NCBI RefSeq assembly: GCF_002847345.1
Contig: NZ_LXFV01000002.1
Location: 62,001 to 126,000, forward strand
Direction: 5' to 3'
Length of the DNA: 64,000 nucleotides
From: Pectobacterium peruviense
Lineage (GTDB): Bacteria > Pseudomonadota > Gammaproteobacteria > Enterobacterales > Enterobacteriaceae
Position 1 is the stretch's first letter; every line of letters starts with the position of its first letter. The notes below the pieces were generated by a model. It was not told where the DNA came from and ran no database searches. It saw only the letters and a list, made by a program, of their open reading frames with translations. Made by a program: the position numbers and the translations under genes. Positions 1 through 10,719 of this stretch are shown one piece after another.

Positions 1-662
1 TAATTATGGTGACGTACCGCGCGCAAGAATTCCTGACGCGTGTTCTGGCTGGATTTAAACAACCCGCCGAGCGATGTCGTGGTCGTGGCGCTAGTCGCAT
101 CACGAATACCGCGAGCCTTCACGCAGTAGTGCACCGCATCAATCGAGACCGCAACATTGTTGGTTCCCAACAGCGTTTGCAGTGCGACCAAAATCTGCTG
201 AGTTAAGCGCTCCTGCACCTGAGGGCGCTGAGAGAAAAACTGAACGATTCGGTTGAGCTTCGACAGGCCAATGACGCCATCTTTTGGAATATACGCCACC
301 GTAGCTTTCCCATCGATCATCACGAAATGGTGTTCGCAGGTGCTGGTCAGTGTGATATCGCGCACGGTGACCATTTCATCGACCTTCATTTTGTTTTCAA
401 TGATGGTGATTTTGGGGAAGTTGGCATAGTCCAAACCGGAGAATATTTCATCAACGTACATTTTGGCGATACGCGTCGGTGTTTCAGCCAGACTGTCATC
501 GCCCAGATCGAGGCTCAGCAAATTCATAATTTCCGTCATATGCTCGGCAATACGTTGCTTACGCGTATCCCGATCCAACAACGCCCCGCGCAGCGGCGTT
601 TCCAGACCGCGAGCCAGCAACGCTTCGTGCACCATAACGGCTTCTTTACTTAGTGATGACAT
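1..662 (-). CDS. folE: GTP cyclohydrolase I FolE (stop codon cut by window edge)
   Basis: Converts GTP to 7,8-dihydroneopterin triphosphate, the first step of tetrahydrofolate synthesis, in the cytoplasm. This ORF was read directly from the minus strand: it starts at an ATG at 660-662, runs 220 codons, and its last two visible bases are TA, the first two bases of a stop codon. The protein begins [19 protein letters not shown] and ends LRAVRHHN, both matching enterobacterial FolE (about 222 residues). The zinc/active-site stretch TCEHHF and the later HYCVKARG segment are present. In E. coli folE is also next to yeiG, which lies 4.9 kb away here with the chemoreceptor, lysR and frmA inserted between. 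Confidence 0.96.
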
Positions 663-924
663 TATTATTCTCCTGCAGGTGTAGCTATGCCTATCGCTCG
701 GTCTCGGTCAGACCCTAGCGCCGTCAACACTCTAGTTGAGAGAGTAACGATTATCCAGCGATTGTATGTCATGATTGTTGAAATAGATTCAAGTTATCAA
801 ACGCAGCGGGTGCTGCCCGTGCGTAGTAACACGTACCGGCTCGTATACACTCAGAAACCCCACTCAGTAGTGAATAGATGCCCCAGTCACCAATGTTCAG
901 TAATAAATGTTCAGCGATAAATAA

Positions 925-956
925 AAAAGCACTGAGAAAATCATCCCAGTGCTTTT
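925..956 (-). terminator. Rho-independent terminator of the chemoreceptor gene
   Basis: A perfect 10-bp inverted repeat (AAAAGCACTG at 925-934, CAGTGCTTTT at 947-956) with a 12-nt loop. Read on the minus strand it is followed by a run of T, as expected for the terminator of the gene ending at 1018. A short T run on the plus strand could also make it work in the other direction. The rest of 663-1017 shows no gene. Confidence 0.8.
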
Positions 957-1017
957 AACGATGAATTACCTGATTTTTGCGGCCGTCATTGTCCCGATGC
1001 CGTTTGTCATGAAATTA

Positions 1018-2700
1018 TCAGAAGGTTTCCCAGTTGTCGTTGGCGTTGCCTTTCTTACCGCCAGCGGCCGCGAGTAACATCGGTTTCTGCGCTGCTGGCG
1101 CTTTCTCCGCCAGATGCTGTTGAGGACGACGAGGTGCCTCTGCGGCCGACAGTTGGAACACCGATACGGCTTCAGTCAACTGACGAGCCTGATCTTCCAG
1201 AGATGCAGCGGCGGCGGCAGATTCCTGAACCAGCGCGGAGTTCTGTTGCGTAACGCCATCCATCTCGGTAACAGCAAGACCAATTTGGCTAATACCGCGA
1301 CTCTGTTCATCCGACGCCGATGCAATTTCACCCATCAGATCGTTCACACGAGTAATCGCAGAAATGATGGAATCCATCGCTTCGCCAGTCTGTGTGACCT
1401 GATTGGATCCCATGTTGACGCGTTGAACCGATTCCGCAATCAGGCTTTCAATTTCTTTCGCCGCCTGAGCACTGCGCTGCGCCAGATTACGGACTTCACC
1501 TGCAACGACCGCAAAGCCGCGACCTTGTTCACCCGCTCTGGCTGCTTCTACTGCCGCATTCAGCGCCAGAATATTGGTCTGGAAGGCAATACCGTTGATC
1601 ACGCTGGTGATGTCTGCAATTTTCTTCGAGCTTGTCGTAATACTCGCCATCGTCGCCATTACATCTGCCGTGACCTCACCGCCTTTTTTCGCCGCTACAG
1701 AAGCGTCCTGCGCTAGCTTCGTCGCCTGATGAACGTTATCGGCATTCTGTTTCACCGTCGCACTCAGTTCTTCCATACTGGCAGCAGTCTGTTCCAGTGC
1801 GGCTGCCTGCTGTTCGGTGCGTGCGGACAGATCGTTGTTGCCACTTTTGATCTCACTCGAGCCCTGATGAATCGATGCAGAGCTGTCGCGGATGATGGAA
1901 ACCGTATTAACCAGACTTCCCTGCATCTCTTTCAGATAAGGGATCAATTGCCCAGCACAGTTACGACCAAACTCGTCAAGCGGGTGACCGAGCTGCCCGG
2001 CTGCCAGAACCTGGAAATAGCCTTTGATCATATTTAACGGTTTGACCAGATAGTGAACCAGATAGCGATCCGTCAACAGCAGGATAAGCAGCCCAAGAAC
2101 CGCCGCGCCCAGCAGAATACGATTACTCCAATCAACCAGGCCGTAGACCTCATCCATTGACGTCTCTGACGACGACATAATCGCAGTCTGATATTTTTCC
2201 ATATTGCCGCCAAACGCCACACTCAGCGGCGGGTACGCTTTGCGGAAAAGCTGACGAAACTCCTCCTGACGATTATCACGCGCGGCATTCAGCATTGGCG
2301 TCAACCCGTTATCCAGCAATTGTGCCCACGCCGCGATCATATTGTCTGCTGTTTCTTTATCGACGCCGACATGTCCAGCAGCTTTAAACACAGCCAGTTG
2401 ATCTGATGTGTTTTTAAACGCCGCTGTTGCTGACGTAAATACTTTTTCTGCTTCCGCAGTTTCGCCCGTTTGCTGAAAATCCATCGAACGCAACAAGCGA
2501 GTAACCGTACGAAAATACTGGTCATTGCCTTTTACCAGCATCTCTACGTTTTTACGCTGAGCTTCGCCGGACTCCAATAGTTTAGTCATGCTGCTTAATG
2601 AGGTAGAGGTAAAGAAAGATGCTCCACCCCATACAACCAAAAACAGCCCCAATATTGTTAAAAGCATTGCCCTGATGGTGATATTTTTTAAAAAATTCAC
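1018..2700 (-). CDS. Methyl-accepting chemotaxis protein, Tar/Tsr type
   Basis: A transmembrane chemoreceptor of 560 residues that senses a ligand in the periplasm and controls CheA. An N-terminal membrane helix (about 10-31) is followed by a periplasmic four-helix-type sensor of about 160 residues, a second membrane helix (about 192-212), a HAMP segment, and the cytoplasmic signalling domain. The conserved hairpin tip reads [19 protein letters not shown]. The C-terminus ends in NWETF, the CheR/CheB docking pentapeptide of high-abundance receptors. The ligand cannot be told from sequence. It is a single gene between its own sigma-28 promoter and a terminator; pectobacteria carry many such receptors. 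Confidence 0.95.
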   Translation of the reverse strand: MNFLKNITIRAMLLTILGLFLVVWGGASFFTSTSLSSMTKLLESGEAQRKNVEMLVKGNDQYFRTVTRLLRSMDFQQTGETAEAEKVFTSATAAFKNTSDQLAVFKAAGHVGVDKETADNMIAAWAQLLDNGLTPMLNAARDNRQEEFRQLFRKAYPPLSVAFGGNMEKYQTAIMSSSETSMDEVYGLVDWSNRILLGAAVLGLLILLLTDRYLVHYLVKPLNMIKGYFQVLAAGQLGHPLDEFGRNCAGQLIPYLKEMQGSLVNTVSIIRDSSASIHQGSSEIKSGNNDLSARTEQQAAALEQTAASMEELSATVKQNADNVHQATKLAQDASVAAKKGGEVTADVMATMASITTSSKKIADITSVINGIAFQTNILALNAAVEAARAGEQGRGFAVVAGEVRNLAQRSAQAAKEIESLIAESVQRVNMGSNQVTQTGEAMDSIISAITRVNDLMGEIASASDEQSRGISQIGLAVTEMDGVTQQNSALVQESAAAAASLEDQARQLTEAVSVFQLSAAEAPRRPQQHLAEKAPAAQKPMLLAAAGGKKGNANDNWETF

Positions 2701-2900
2701 AGAAGACTCCTATAAATTATCTGGCGATTTTCCTCTGCGCTTTCTACAAGATGGCTGCACATTTTTAATTGGAAATACGCCGGGTGTTACGTCATTTAAT
2801 GAAGAGCTAAGACTCTCATTAGTTAGAGTTATTTTCCTTTAATGACCAAAAGATACACTTCCTTACAATAACGATAAGGTATTCCTACCATACATTAACA

Positions 2901-2927
2901 TTATCGGCACTTTAGCCGGGCACTTTA
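2901..2927 (-). promoter_or_regulatory. Flagellar sigma-28 (FliA) promoter for the chemoreceptor
   Basis: On the minus strand TAAA (2924-2927) is followed, after exactly 15 nt, by GCCGATAA (2901-2908). This is the FliA consensus TAAA-N15-GCCGATAA without a mismatch. It points at the chemoreceptor gene and would give a 5' leader of roughly 190 nt before the ATG at 2700. Site and spacing are seen directly; use in vivo is inferred. Apart from this promoter and the inverted repeat at 3233-3262, the 703 bases of 2701-3403 hold no recognisable gene. Confidence 0.85.
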
Positions 2928-3232
2928 CGCCCTTGCATCAACAAATGCGATCAAAATGAAGAATTGCGATAGTTTTTGGCTATTGCTCAGTTACAACTAT
3001 TTACTTATACATTTAACTGTTTATTTTAATTGTCTATTTATTTTCCCTCCTTCGCTATTGTGTCAGGAGGAAATACGATTTTATTTTTCTGTGATTATTC
3101 TTATTTTTTCATTCGAGTCTCTTCTGCTAGGAAATATGCCCCTATTCGCTGCAATAGTTGATTGTGGTGCTATTAATTCAGGCCGCGATCATTTTATCGC
3201 TTTCTACATTTTCTAAATCCAGATATTAATCT

Positions 3233-3262
3233 TGATGATAATTACGCCCGTAATTTTCATCA
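3233..3262. repeat. 13-bp inverted repeat upstream of the LysR gene
   Basis: TGATGATAATTAC (3233-3245) and GTAATTTTCATCA (3250-3262) are inverted copies with one mismatch around a GCCC centre. It lies 140 bp before the LysR-type gene. It could be an operator or a weak hairpin; no U-run follows it, so it is not a standard terminator. Confidence 0.5.
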
Positions 3263-3403
3263 TTCAGGCATGTTTCAACGCGCCAGATTTAGGTTGCGTT
3301 CGCTATCTGCGTGTTCCACACCAGTTGCGAAATGCACAGCTTGCCGCTACACTTCACAAAAAGTGAATAATCAAACATCAGTTCATTACAAAAAGAGAAA
3401 GCT

Positions 3404-4276
3404 ATGGATTTGACCCAACTCCGCATGTTCTGTCTCGTCGCCGAAACGGGATCCGTCGCACGCGCCGCTGAACAGCTTCATCGGGTGCCCTCAAATCTGA
3501 CAACGCGGTTACGCCAGCTAGAGCTGGAACTAGGCACCGACCTATTTATTCGGGAGAAACAGCGCCTGCGTTTATCGCCGATCGGGCACAATTTTTTGTG
3601 CTATGCACAGCGCATTTTGGCGCTCAGTGAGGAAGCGATCAGCATGACGCGCACGGGTGAACCCGCAGGTAATTTCTCGTTAGGCTCGATGGAAAGTACG
3701 GCGGCAACCCGCTTGCCCACGCTATTAGCGGCTTACCATCAGCGCTACCCTAATGTCTCTCTGTCCCTGAATACCGGTACATCAGGGGAAATCATTGAGC
3801 GCGTTCGGGCAGGAACGTTGGCAGCGGCGTTAGTCGATGGCCCCGTCGTGTACGATGAACTGAATGGTTGTTCATGTTTTGCGGAACGATTAGTGCTGAT
3901 ATCCGATCCTTCGCACTCGCCGATTACCCATGCACGAGATGCCAGTCACGATACGCTGTTTGCCTTTCGCCCCAGCTGTTCCTACAGAAAACGCTTAGAA
4001 AACTGGTTCCGCCAGGATGGCGTGGTGCCCGGCACCATCATGGAAATCCACTCATATCACGCCATGCTTGCCTGTGTAGCCAGCGGTGCTGGACTGGCTA
4101 TGCTGCCCTATGCCGTCCTCGAATCACTGTCCGCAAGCGCACGCGTTCAGGTACATGAATTACCACCCGATATCGCAACCGCATCAACCTGGCTGGTATG
4201 GCGGCGCGACGCTTTCGGCCCGAATGTCGAGGCGCTTAAAAAGCTCATTATTGAGCAATCCGCTCAGTCGGAATGA
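3404..4276 (+). CDS. LysR-family transcriptional regulator, PtrR/YneJ-like
   Basis: A 290-residue LysR-type regulator. The N-terminal winged helix-turn-helix (about 1-60) contains the family pattern MDLTQLRMFCLVAETGSVARA and the recognition region RVPSNLTTRLRQLE. A periplasmic-binding-like effector domain starts near residue 90. The sequence resembles E. coli YneJ/PtrR, judged from remembered sequence, not from a search. A good ribosome site (AGAAAG) precedes the ATG. It lies 110 bp upstream of frmA on the same strand, so it may control the formaldehyde genes or be co-transcribed with them, but that is inferred only from position. Confidence 0.88.
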   Translation: MDLTQLRMFCLVAETGSVARAAEQLHRVPSNLTTRLRQLELELGTDLFIREKQRLRLSPIGHNFLCYAQRILALSEEAISMTRTGEPAGNFSLGSMESTAATRLPTLLAAYHQRYPNVSLSLNTGTSGEIIERVRAGTLAAALVDGPVVYDELNGCSCFAERLVLISDPSHSPITHARDASHDTLFAFRPSCSYRKRLENWFRQDGVVPGTIMEIHSYHAMLACVASGAGLAMLPYAVLESLSASARVQVHELPPDIATASTWLVWRRDAFGPNVEALKKLIIEQSAQSE

Positions 4277-4308
4277 ACATTTATTTTCAGCAAAGCACCA
4301 TTTAATAG

Positions 4309-5508
<1,200 letters not shown>

Positions 5509-5547
5509 TTGAGCCACTGTCAGGAATAAAAAGGAGGCTGTACAGCG

Positions 5548-6408
5548 ATGAACTCATCACTGGAACTGCTGGAAGAACACCGTATGTTTGGCGGCTGGCA
5601 ACAGCGCTATCGCCATGTGTCAGAAACGCTGAACACCGCCATGACGTTCAGCATTTATCTGCCACCGACACAGGATGACACCCCACCGCCCGTGCTTTAC
5701 TGGCTGTCTGGGTTAACCTGTAACGACGAAAACTTTACGACGAAAGCAGGCGCACAGCGCGTTGCCTCCGAGCTGGGTCTGGTTCTGGTGATGCCGGACA
5801 CCAGCCCACGCGGCGATGGCATCGCGGATGATGCTGGGTACGATCTGGGACAGGGGGCGGGATTCTATGTGAATGCCACTCAGGCTCCTTGGGCGGCACA
5901 CTATCGGATGTATGACTACATCAGCACGGAATTGCCAGCGCTGATCCAGCAGCATTTTAACGTGAATAACCGCCAGTCCATCAGTGGACATTCGATGGGC
6001 GGCCACGGTGCGCTGATGCTGGCGCTACGTAACCCAGAGCAATTCTTGTCTGCATCGGCGTTCGCACCGATCGTTAACCCAAGCCAGGTTCCGTGGGGGC
6101 GTAAGGCGCTGACCGCTTACCTCGGCGAGGATGAAACACAGTGGTTGCAGTATGACAGTTGCCATTTGCTGGCAAATAGTCAGAAGAAACTGCCAATATT
6201 GGTCGATCAGGGCGATTGCGATCAGTTTCTCCCCGACCAGTTACAACCCGCAAAACTGGAAGAATTGGCAAGCCAGTATGCGTGGCCGCTGACACTACGG
6301 ACACAGTCCGGCTATGATCACAGCTATTTCTTCATCGCCAGTTTCATCGAAGATCACCTGCGCTTCCACGCTCAGTATTTGTTTGAAGAAGCGTTGTCCG
6401 CACGATAG
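5548..6408 (+). CDS. yeiG: S-formylglutathione hydrolase, YeiG type
   Basis: A cytoplasmic serine esterase that splits S-formylglutathione to formate and glutathione, completing formaldehyde detoxification after FrmA. The 286-residue product has the alpha/beta-hydrolase fold with nucleophile motif [11 protein letters not shown] and a C-terminal GYDHSYFFI segment holding the catalytic histidine. It matches E. coli YeiG more closely than FrmB (for example [13 protein letters not shown] near the start). A strong ribosome site, AAGGAGG, precedes the ATG. In E. coli yeiG adjoins folE, consistent with this neighbourhood. Confidence 0.95.
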   Translation: MNSSLELLEEHRMFGGWQQRYRHVSETLNTAMTFSIYLPPTQDDTPPPVLYWLSGLTCNDENFTTKAGAQRVASELGLVLVMPDTSPRGDGIADDAGYDLGQGAGFYVNATQAPWAAHYRMYDYISTELPALIQQHFNVNNRQSISGHSMGGHGALMLALRNPEQFLSASAFAPIVNPSQVPWGRKALTAYLGEDETQWLQYDSCHLLANSQKKLPILVDQGDCDQFLPDQLQPAKLEELASQYAWPLTLRTQSGYDHSYFFIASFIEDHLRFHAQYLFEEALSAR

Positions 6409-6444
6409 TTGTTCGAATTATGGTGCTATGCTTATCTCGTTGAG

Positions 6445-6475
6445 AACAGCGCTCAGGTACGCCCTGAGCGCTGTT
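6445..6475 (+). terminator. Terminator hairpin after yeiG
   Basis: A 12-bp perfect stem, AACAGCGCTCAG (6445-6456) with CTGAGCGCTGTT (6464-6475), loop of 7 nt, followed by TCTCTTTCC. The stem is strong; the T tract is imperfect. Confidence 0.75.
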
Positions 6476-6572
6476 TCTCTTTCCTGTTAGAACGCAGTCG
6501 CATTAAAATATTCGATTACACACCTGCCCCGCCCCCATTACCGGAACCAAGACAAACAAAAAGGAGCAACGG

Positions 6573-7217
6573 ATGATACACGTTCATCACCTCGAGAAAT
6601 CCCGTTCAACTCGCGCGACCTGGCTGTTGGAAGAGCTAGGCGTTGACTATGAAATCATTCGTTACGCGCGTGACCCCAAAACGTTTAGCGCTCCAGCATC
6701 ACTCAAGCAGATTCACCCGCTAGGGAAATCGCCAGTGATTACCGATGGCGAATTGACCATTGCCGAATCCGGAGCCATTGTGGAATACCTGATTGAGACT
6801 TATGGCAATGGCAGGTTTCGCCCACAGAGCGGGCAAGCGCTGCTGGATTATCGCTTTTGGCTGCATTTTGCTGAAGGTTCGTTCATGCCGTTGCTGGTGA
6901 TGCGTCTGGTATTGGCGAAAACAGAATCCGCACCGATGCCGTTTTTCATCCGCCCGATAGCACGCAAAATTGTGCAAAGCATTGAACATGCCTTTATTGT
7001 GCCGCGATTGACTATTCAGCTTCAGTTCATCGAACAGCATCTGAGTCAACAAGATTGGTTTGCAGGAGAGTCATTAAGCGGTGCCGATATCCAAATGGCC
7101 GTGCCGCTGATTTTGGCGAAAACGCGTCTCGATTTCAGCCGCTACCCACACATTCAGCAATACATTGAGCGGATAGAAAGCCAGCCCGCATTTCAACGAG
7201 CGCTTGCTCAGGATTAA
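6573..7217 (+). CDS. Glutathione S-transferase family protein
   Basis: A 214-residue cytoplasmic protein with the GST layout. The N-terminal thioredoxin-like domain contains HHLEKSRSTRATWLLEELG, the cis-proline region GKSPVI, and the glutathione-contacting ESGAI. An all-helical C-terminal domain begins about residue 90. AAAGGAG lies 8 nt before the ATG. Its substrate is unknown. The two upstream genes also handle glutathione adducts, which makes a shared detoxification theme plausible, but a terminator separates it from them. Confidence 0.9.
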   Translation: MIHVHHLEKSRSTRATWLLEELGVDYEIIRYARDPKTFSAPASLKQIHPLGKSPVITDGELTIAESGAIVEYLIETYGNGRFRPQSGQALLDYRFWLHFAEGSFMPLLVMRLVLAKTESAPMPFFIRPIARKIVQSIEHAFIVPRLTIQLQFIEQHLSQQDWFAGESLSGADIQMAVPLILAKTRLDFSRYPHIQQYIERIESQPAFQRALAQD

Positions 7218-7358
7218 TAGTGCGATCGGGATGTCCCCTTATCGACAACGAACAACAGGCCACCTGATAAGCGACAGAGCAGAAATTCTGTGAGCGTTTA
7301 CTGATTATTCATGATCTAATAAAGATATGCTGCTATCTAACACAGATATATTTCGAGC

Positions 7359-7502
7359 TATACCCCAAATAACTCGAGTTGCAGGATCAAGCGTTAGCAT
7401 TTTGAACAACGCAAAACGTTGGCCCTTTAGGGCGAGGCCCACGACGGGCCGAGTATTTGAACGCAGCCAACGCACATGCAGCTTGAAGTATTACGGGTAT
7501 AT
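7359..7502. repeat. Intergenic palindromic repeat, copy A (MITE-like)
   Basis: About 144 bp bounded by related inverted ends: TATACCCCAAATAACTCGAG at the left and, reading inward from the right, TATACCCGTAATACTTCAAG. Internal segments CCCTTTAGGGCGAG and GAGTATTTGAACGCAGCCAA recur in copy B at 26679-26803. Such elements are common in intergenic regions of Pectobacterium and related genera; the family name is not assigned here. It fills most of the 361-base gap between the GST gene and the KTSC gene. Confidence 0.75.
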
Positions 7503-7578
7503 AACACGATATGGCTAGAAGGCTCGAAAGGTGGTATATCGTCAGGATGCGGTATTGATACGTTGGGAGTGATTAATT

Positions 7579-7791
7579 TTGCAGAGAAAACGAGTTTCAT
7601 CAACAGAGTTGTTTTCAGTCGGATACGATGCAGAAAAGAGTCAGTTAGAAGTCGAGTTACTGAACGGAAGCATCTATCTGTACAACGGTGTAGCACGCAT
7701 GATTTATGAAGAGCTGATGGCAAGCAAAACGAAGTACCGTTACTACGCCAGCTATATCAAAAATTCATTCCCCTACGAGAAAACACAGTAG
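7579..7791 (+). CDS. Small KTSC-domain protein
   Basis: A 70-residue protein starting at TTG with GGGAG 9 nt upstream. It shows the KTSC-domain pattern: an N-terminal VSSTELFSVGYD, a central LEVELLNGSIYLYNGV, and a C-terminal YYASYIKNSFPY. The domain is found alone or fused in many bacteria and has no firmly known function; a nucleic-acid link has been suggested for relatives. It stands alone between a palindromic repeat and the terminator at 7820-7839. The start is not certain, because upstream codons are open only for a short way. Confidence 0.7.
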   Translation: MQRKRVSSTELFSVGYDAEKSQLEVELLNGSIYLYNGVARMIYEELMASKTKYRYYASYIKNSFPYEKTQ

Positions 7792-7819
7792 TTTTTAAAG
7801 ATAAAGAATAGTCTTTAAG

Positions 7820-7839
7820 GGCGGAGAATTCTCTCCGCC
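7820..7839. terminator. Terminator-like hairpin between convergent genes
   Basis: A perfect 8-bp stem, GGCGGAGA (7820-7827) and TCTCCGCC (7832-7839), with an ATTC loop, lies between the KTSC gene and convergent hcxA. The sequence after it on the plus strand is TCTTCCC, so the T run is weak. Confidence 0.6.
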
Positions 7840-7852
7840 TCTTCCCTACGAG

Positions 7853-8941
7853 TTATTCCCTGCTCGACTCAACGGTGTTAAACGCTGCCAGCAAGACGTC
7901 TTCATTTAGCGCCAGTGGCAGATAATGAATGGATTCCCCCGCTTGCAAAGTACGAGCAATCACGGCCTGAAGCGCAGCGCGGTCGTGAATATCCACATCC
8001 AACTCAGCCAGCGATGTAGGTAAACCAAACACCTTAAACGCCGCTTTCAACTGGTGCAATGTTTCGCTATCGCCCAACAAGGCGCTTTGCACCAGAATGC
8101 CATAAGCCACTTTGGTACCATGCAGAAAGCGTTCGGTTTGCGGCAACACCGTTAAACCGTTATGAACCGCATGCGCCGCCGCCACGCGAGTGTATCGCTC
8201 ACCCAACCCGCCGACCATGCCGCCCCCGGCAATGATCGCATCCACCACATCCAGAAAATCCTGCGTCAACTCGCCACGTTTGACGGCTTCTAACGCGGAC
8301 GCACTTTGTTGCAACAAGACATTGCGGATATCCAGTGCAGTCTGTAAGCCCAGACGCACAGAAAGAGGCAGCGTTTCAGGCTGGGGGCTGAGAACCACAG
8401 CCTCATACCACTTCGCCAGCGTATCACCGACCCCTGCCAGTAGGTATTCCACCGGGGCCGCCAGCATAACCCGCGGCTCTACCAACACCAGATGGTTGGC
8501 ATCGGTGAAAATTTCAAAGCGCAGTGCTTGTCCAGCATCGTTATACCAGACAGACAGCGGCGTCCAGGCTGCACAGGTTGCCGCAATAGTCGGAATGGCC
8601 ACCAGCGGCACGCCGATATGACGCGCAGCGACCTTCGCGGTATCCAGCACGGCCCCACCGCCGACCCCAATGACGACCTGACATTCATCGCCCGCTTGCG
8701 CCACCAGTTTTGCGACTTCTCCCTCACTGCAATGCGCACTAAACTGAACGCGTCGGGCTGAAGGTGCCTCGAATTCGGTTGGTAAATAGGGCCGAGCCGC
8801 GGCGATCGCCCGCTCACCGTAAATCCACAGCGCGTTTTTCAGCACCTCTGGCGGGTAAAACTCCAGCAACTTATCGATAGCGCCGGGGAAGGAAAAATAG
8901 TTGGCAGGGCCAACCTGTACGCGAACTGTCGTTGTGTGCAT
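7853..8941 (-). CDS. hcxA: Hydroxycarboxylate dehydrogenase A (YbdH family)
   Basis: A group III iron-type/glycerol-dehydrogenase-like oxidoreductase; E. coli HcxA (YbdH) reduces 2-oxoacids such as 2-oxobutyrate with NADPH. The start at 8941 gives 362 residues, equal to YbdH, and has GAGG 11 nt upstream; a start 12 codons earlier lacks a ribosome site. The nucleotide motif GVGGGAVLDTAK is present. Conserved YbdH stretches include IPTIAATCAAWTPLSVWYND, and histidine-rich metal contacts appear as AAAHAVHNGL and FLHGTKVAYG. It is divergent from the sugar ABC transporter, with a 266-bp shared upstream region. Confidence 0.92.
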   Translation of the reverse strand: MHTTTVRVQVGPANYFSFPGAIDKLLEFYPPEVLKNALWIYGERAIAAARPYLPTEFEAPSARRVQFSAHCSEGEVAKLVAQAGDECQVVIGVGGGAVLDTAKVAARHIGVPLVAIPTIAATCAAWTPLSVWYNDAGQALRFEIFTDANHLVLVEPRVMLAAPVEYLLAGVGDTLAKWYEAVVLSPQPETLPLSVRLGLQTALDIRNVLLQQSASALEAVKRGELTQDFLDVVDAIIAGGGMVGGLGERYTRVAAAHAVHNGLTVLPQTERFLHGTKVAYGILVQSALLGDSETLHQLKAAFKVFGLPTSLAELDVDIHDRAALQAVIARTLQAGESIHYLPLALNEDVLLAAFNTVESSRE

Positions 8942-9207
8942 GTTTGAATATTCCTCGCCGCCTTTCATCTTGAGCACGGCTCTTATCTTATGTTTGCCTG
9001 GTAGTTGAATCTGTTGCGTTACCGTGTTGATAATCCCATCTTATTCACTTGCCTGCGGCTGATTAAGAACTTTTTTATTTAATTTATGCCTTTTCGTTCA
9101 TAGCCTACGACTCTCAAACACGTGAAGCTGTATTAAATTCTCTGGGATGTATGCTACCTTTCTTTTCCGTTATTTCATGACCTTGACCGCCAAGAGCATC
9201 ACCGACC

Positions 9208-10719
9208 ATGACCGCTACCTCCCAAAGCCGACTGGAAATGCACAACATTTCCATCTCCTTTTCTGGTTTCCACGCCCTCAAGCAGGTTAATTTCACACTG
9301 GAAGGTGGTTCGATTCATGCTCTGACTGGCGCAAACGGCGCAGGTAAATCCACGCTGATGACGATCCTGTCGGGTGCTTACGATCACTATCAGGGCGATA
9401 TTCTGATTAATGGCAAGCAGGTCGATGTCCATTCGCCACGCGATGCCAAGCGGTACGGCATTCATCTGGTGCAACAGGAAGTCGATGTCGCGCTGGTTCC
9501 CACGCTGTCCGTGGCGGAAAACATTATGTTGGATACGCTGGCGCAGGATGGACATCTACTGAGTTGGCCGCAGATATACCGTCAAGCACAGGCACTGCTT
9601 GACCAGCTCGGCGTTCACCTTAATGTTCGGCAACGTCTGGATACCTGCTCGTTAGCTGAGAAACAGCAAATCCTGCTCGCCCGCGCACTATCCCACGAGT
9701 GTCGCTTCCTGATTTTAGATGAACCCACCGCCCCGCTGGATCAGGCTGAAAGCGCGCGTCTCTTTCAAGTGGTTCGTCGCTTACAGGCCGATGGCATCGG
9801 GATCGTGTTTATTTCCCACCGTATTCATGAACTGAGTGAAATCTGCGATACGTTGACCGTTTTACGTGACGGCGAGTTTGTCAGCAGCGGCGCGATGCAG
9901 GGGCTAAGCGGCGAAGAGATTGTAGAGAGAATGCTGGGGCATCGGCTTGACGATATCTTCCCACCACGCCGTACCGCACCTTCAGAAGAGACGCTGCTTC
10001 AGGTCACCGGTTTACACGACGAGACGCTGCTGCACAATATCTCGCTCACGCTACGCAAAGGGGAAATTCTGGGCATTGCCGGGCTGGCCGGTGCGGGTAA
10101 AACCGAGTTGTGCAAAGCGCTGTTCGGCGCAGAACCTTGCCAGATCGCGCAGGGAGAATATCGCGGCAAACCCTGGCAACCGCATTCGCCTCACCAATCC
10201 GTCGAGCAAGGTCTGGCGCTAGTGCCTGAAGAGCGGCGCAAGGAAGGCATTTTTATTGATGAATCTGTCACCATGAATCTCAGCATCACCGCCACCGACA
10301 GCTTTTCCCGTTGGAGTGTATTCAGCCGTGGCAAGGCATTGCGCTGGGCGAAACAGATTGTTGAGCGGCTTGCCGTTCGCACCACCGGCCCAGCGCAAAA
10401 GCTCGCACGTCTGTCGGGTGGGAATCAACAAAAAGTGGCCATCGGCAAGTGGCTACGCAGTGAAGCACATGTTCTGATTTTTGATGAACCCACCAAAGGC
10501 GTCGATATCAAGGCCAAGCAGGATCTGTTCACGCTGATTGACGGCCTCGCCCGACAAGGCAAAGGCATCATCTATGCGTCGGGCGAGTTCTCCGAACTTG
10601 TCGGGCTTTGCGATCGCATCTGCGTGCTATGGGATGGCCGGATTGTCGCAGAGCTGAACGCTGCTGAGATTGACGAAGAAACCCTACTTTTATATTCAAC
10701 TGGAGGAACTCCCGCGTGA
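9208..10719 (+). CDS. Simple-sugar ABC transporter, double ATP-binding protein (RbsA/MglA type)
   Basis: A 503-residue protein with two fused ATPase domains, as in RbsA, MglA and XylG. The first has Walker A GANGAGKST (about 42-50) and Walker B FLILDEPTAPLD; its signature (CSLAEKQQ) is degenerate, as is common in this family. The second has GLAGAGKTE and signature LSGGNQQK with Walker B VLIFDEPTKGVD. It would power uptake with the permease whose GTG start overlaps its stop. No periplasmic binding-protein gene is adjacent, so the substrate is unknown. The ribosome site (CAAGAG) is weak. Confidence 0.92.
   Translation: MTATSQSRLEMHNISISFSGFHALKQVNFTLEGGSIHALTGANGAGKSTLMTILSGAYDHYQGDILINGKQVDVHSPRDAKRYGIHLVQQEVDVALVPTLSVAENIMLDTLAQDGHLLSWPQIYRQAQALLDQLGVHLNVRQRLDTCSLAEKQQILLARALSHECRFLILDEPTAPLDQAESARLFQVVRRLQADGIGIVFISHRIHELSEICDTLTVLRDGEFVSSGAMQGLSGEEIVERMLGHRLDDIFPPRRTAPSEETLLQVTGLHDETLLHNISLTLRKGEILGIAGLAGAGKTELCKALFGAEPCQIAQGEYRGKPWQPHSPHQSVEQGLALVPEERRKEGIFIDESVTMNLSITATDSFSRWSVFSRGKALRWAKQIVERLAVRTTGPAQKLARLSGGNQQKVAIGKWLRSEAHVLIFDEPTKGVDIKAKQDLFTLIDGLARQGKGIIYASGEFSELVGLCDRICVLWDGRIVAELNAAEIDEETLLLYSTGGTPA

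Noticed and set aside
1114..1716. A 200-codon open frame opposite the chemoreceptor
   Set aside because: It lies wholly antisense to a strongly supported gene, within the conserved signalling domain; long shadows are common in such GC-biased codon use.
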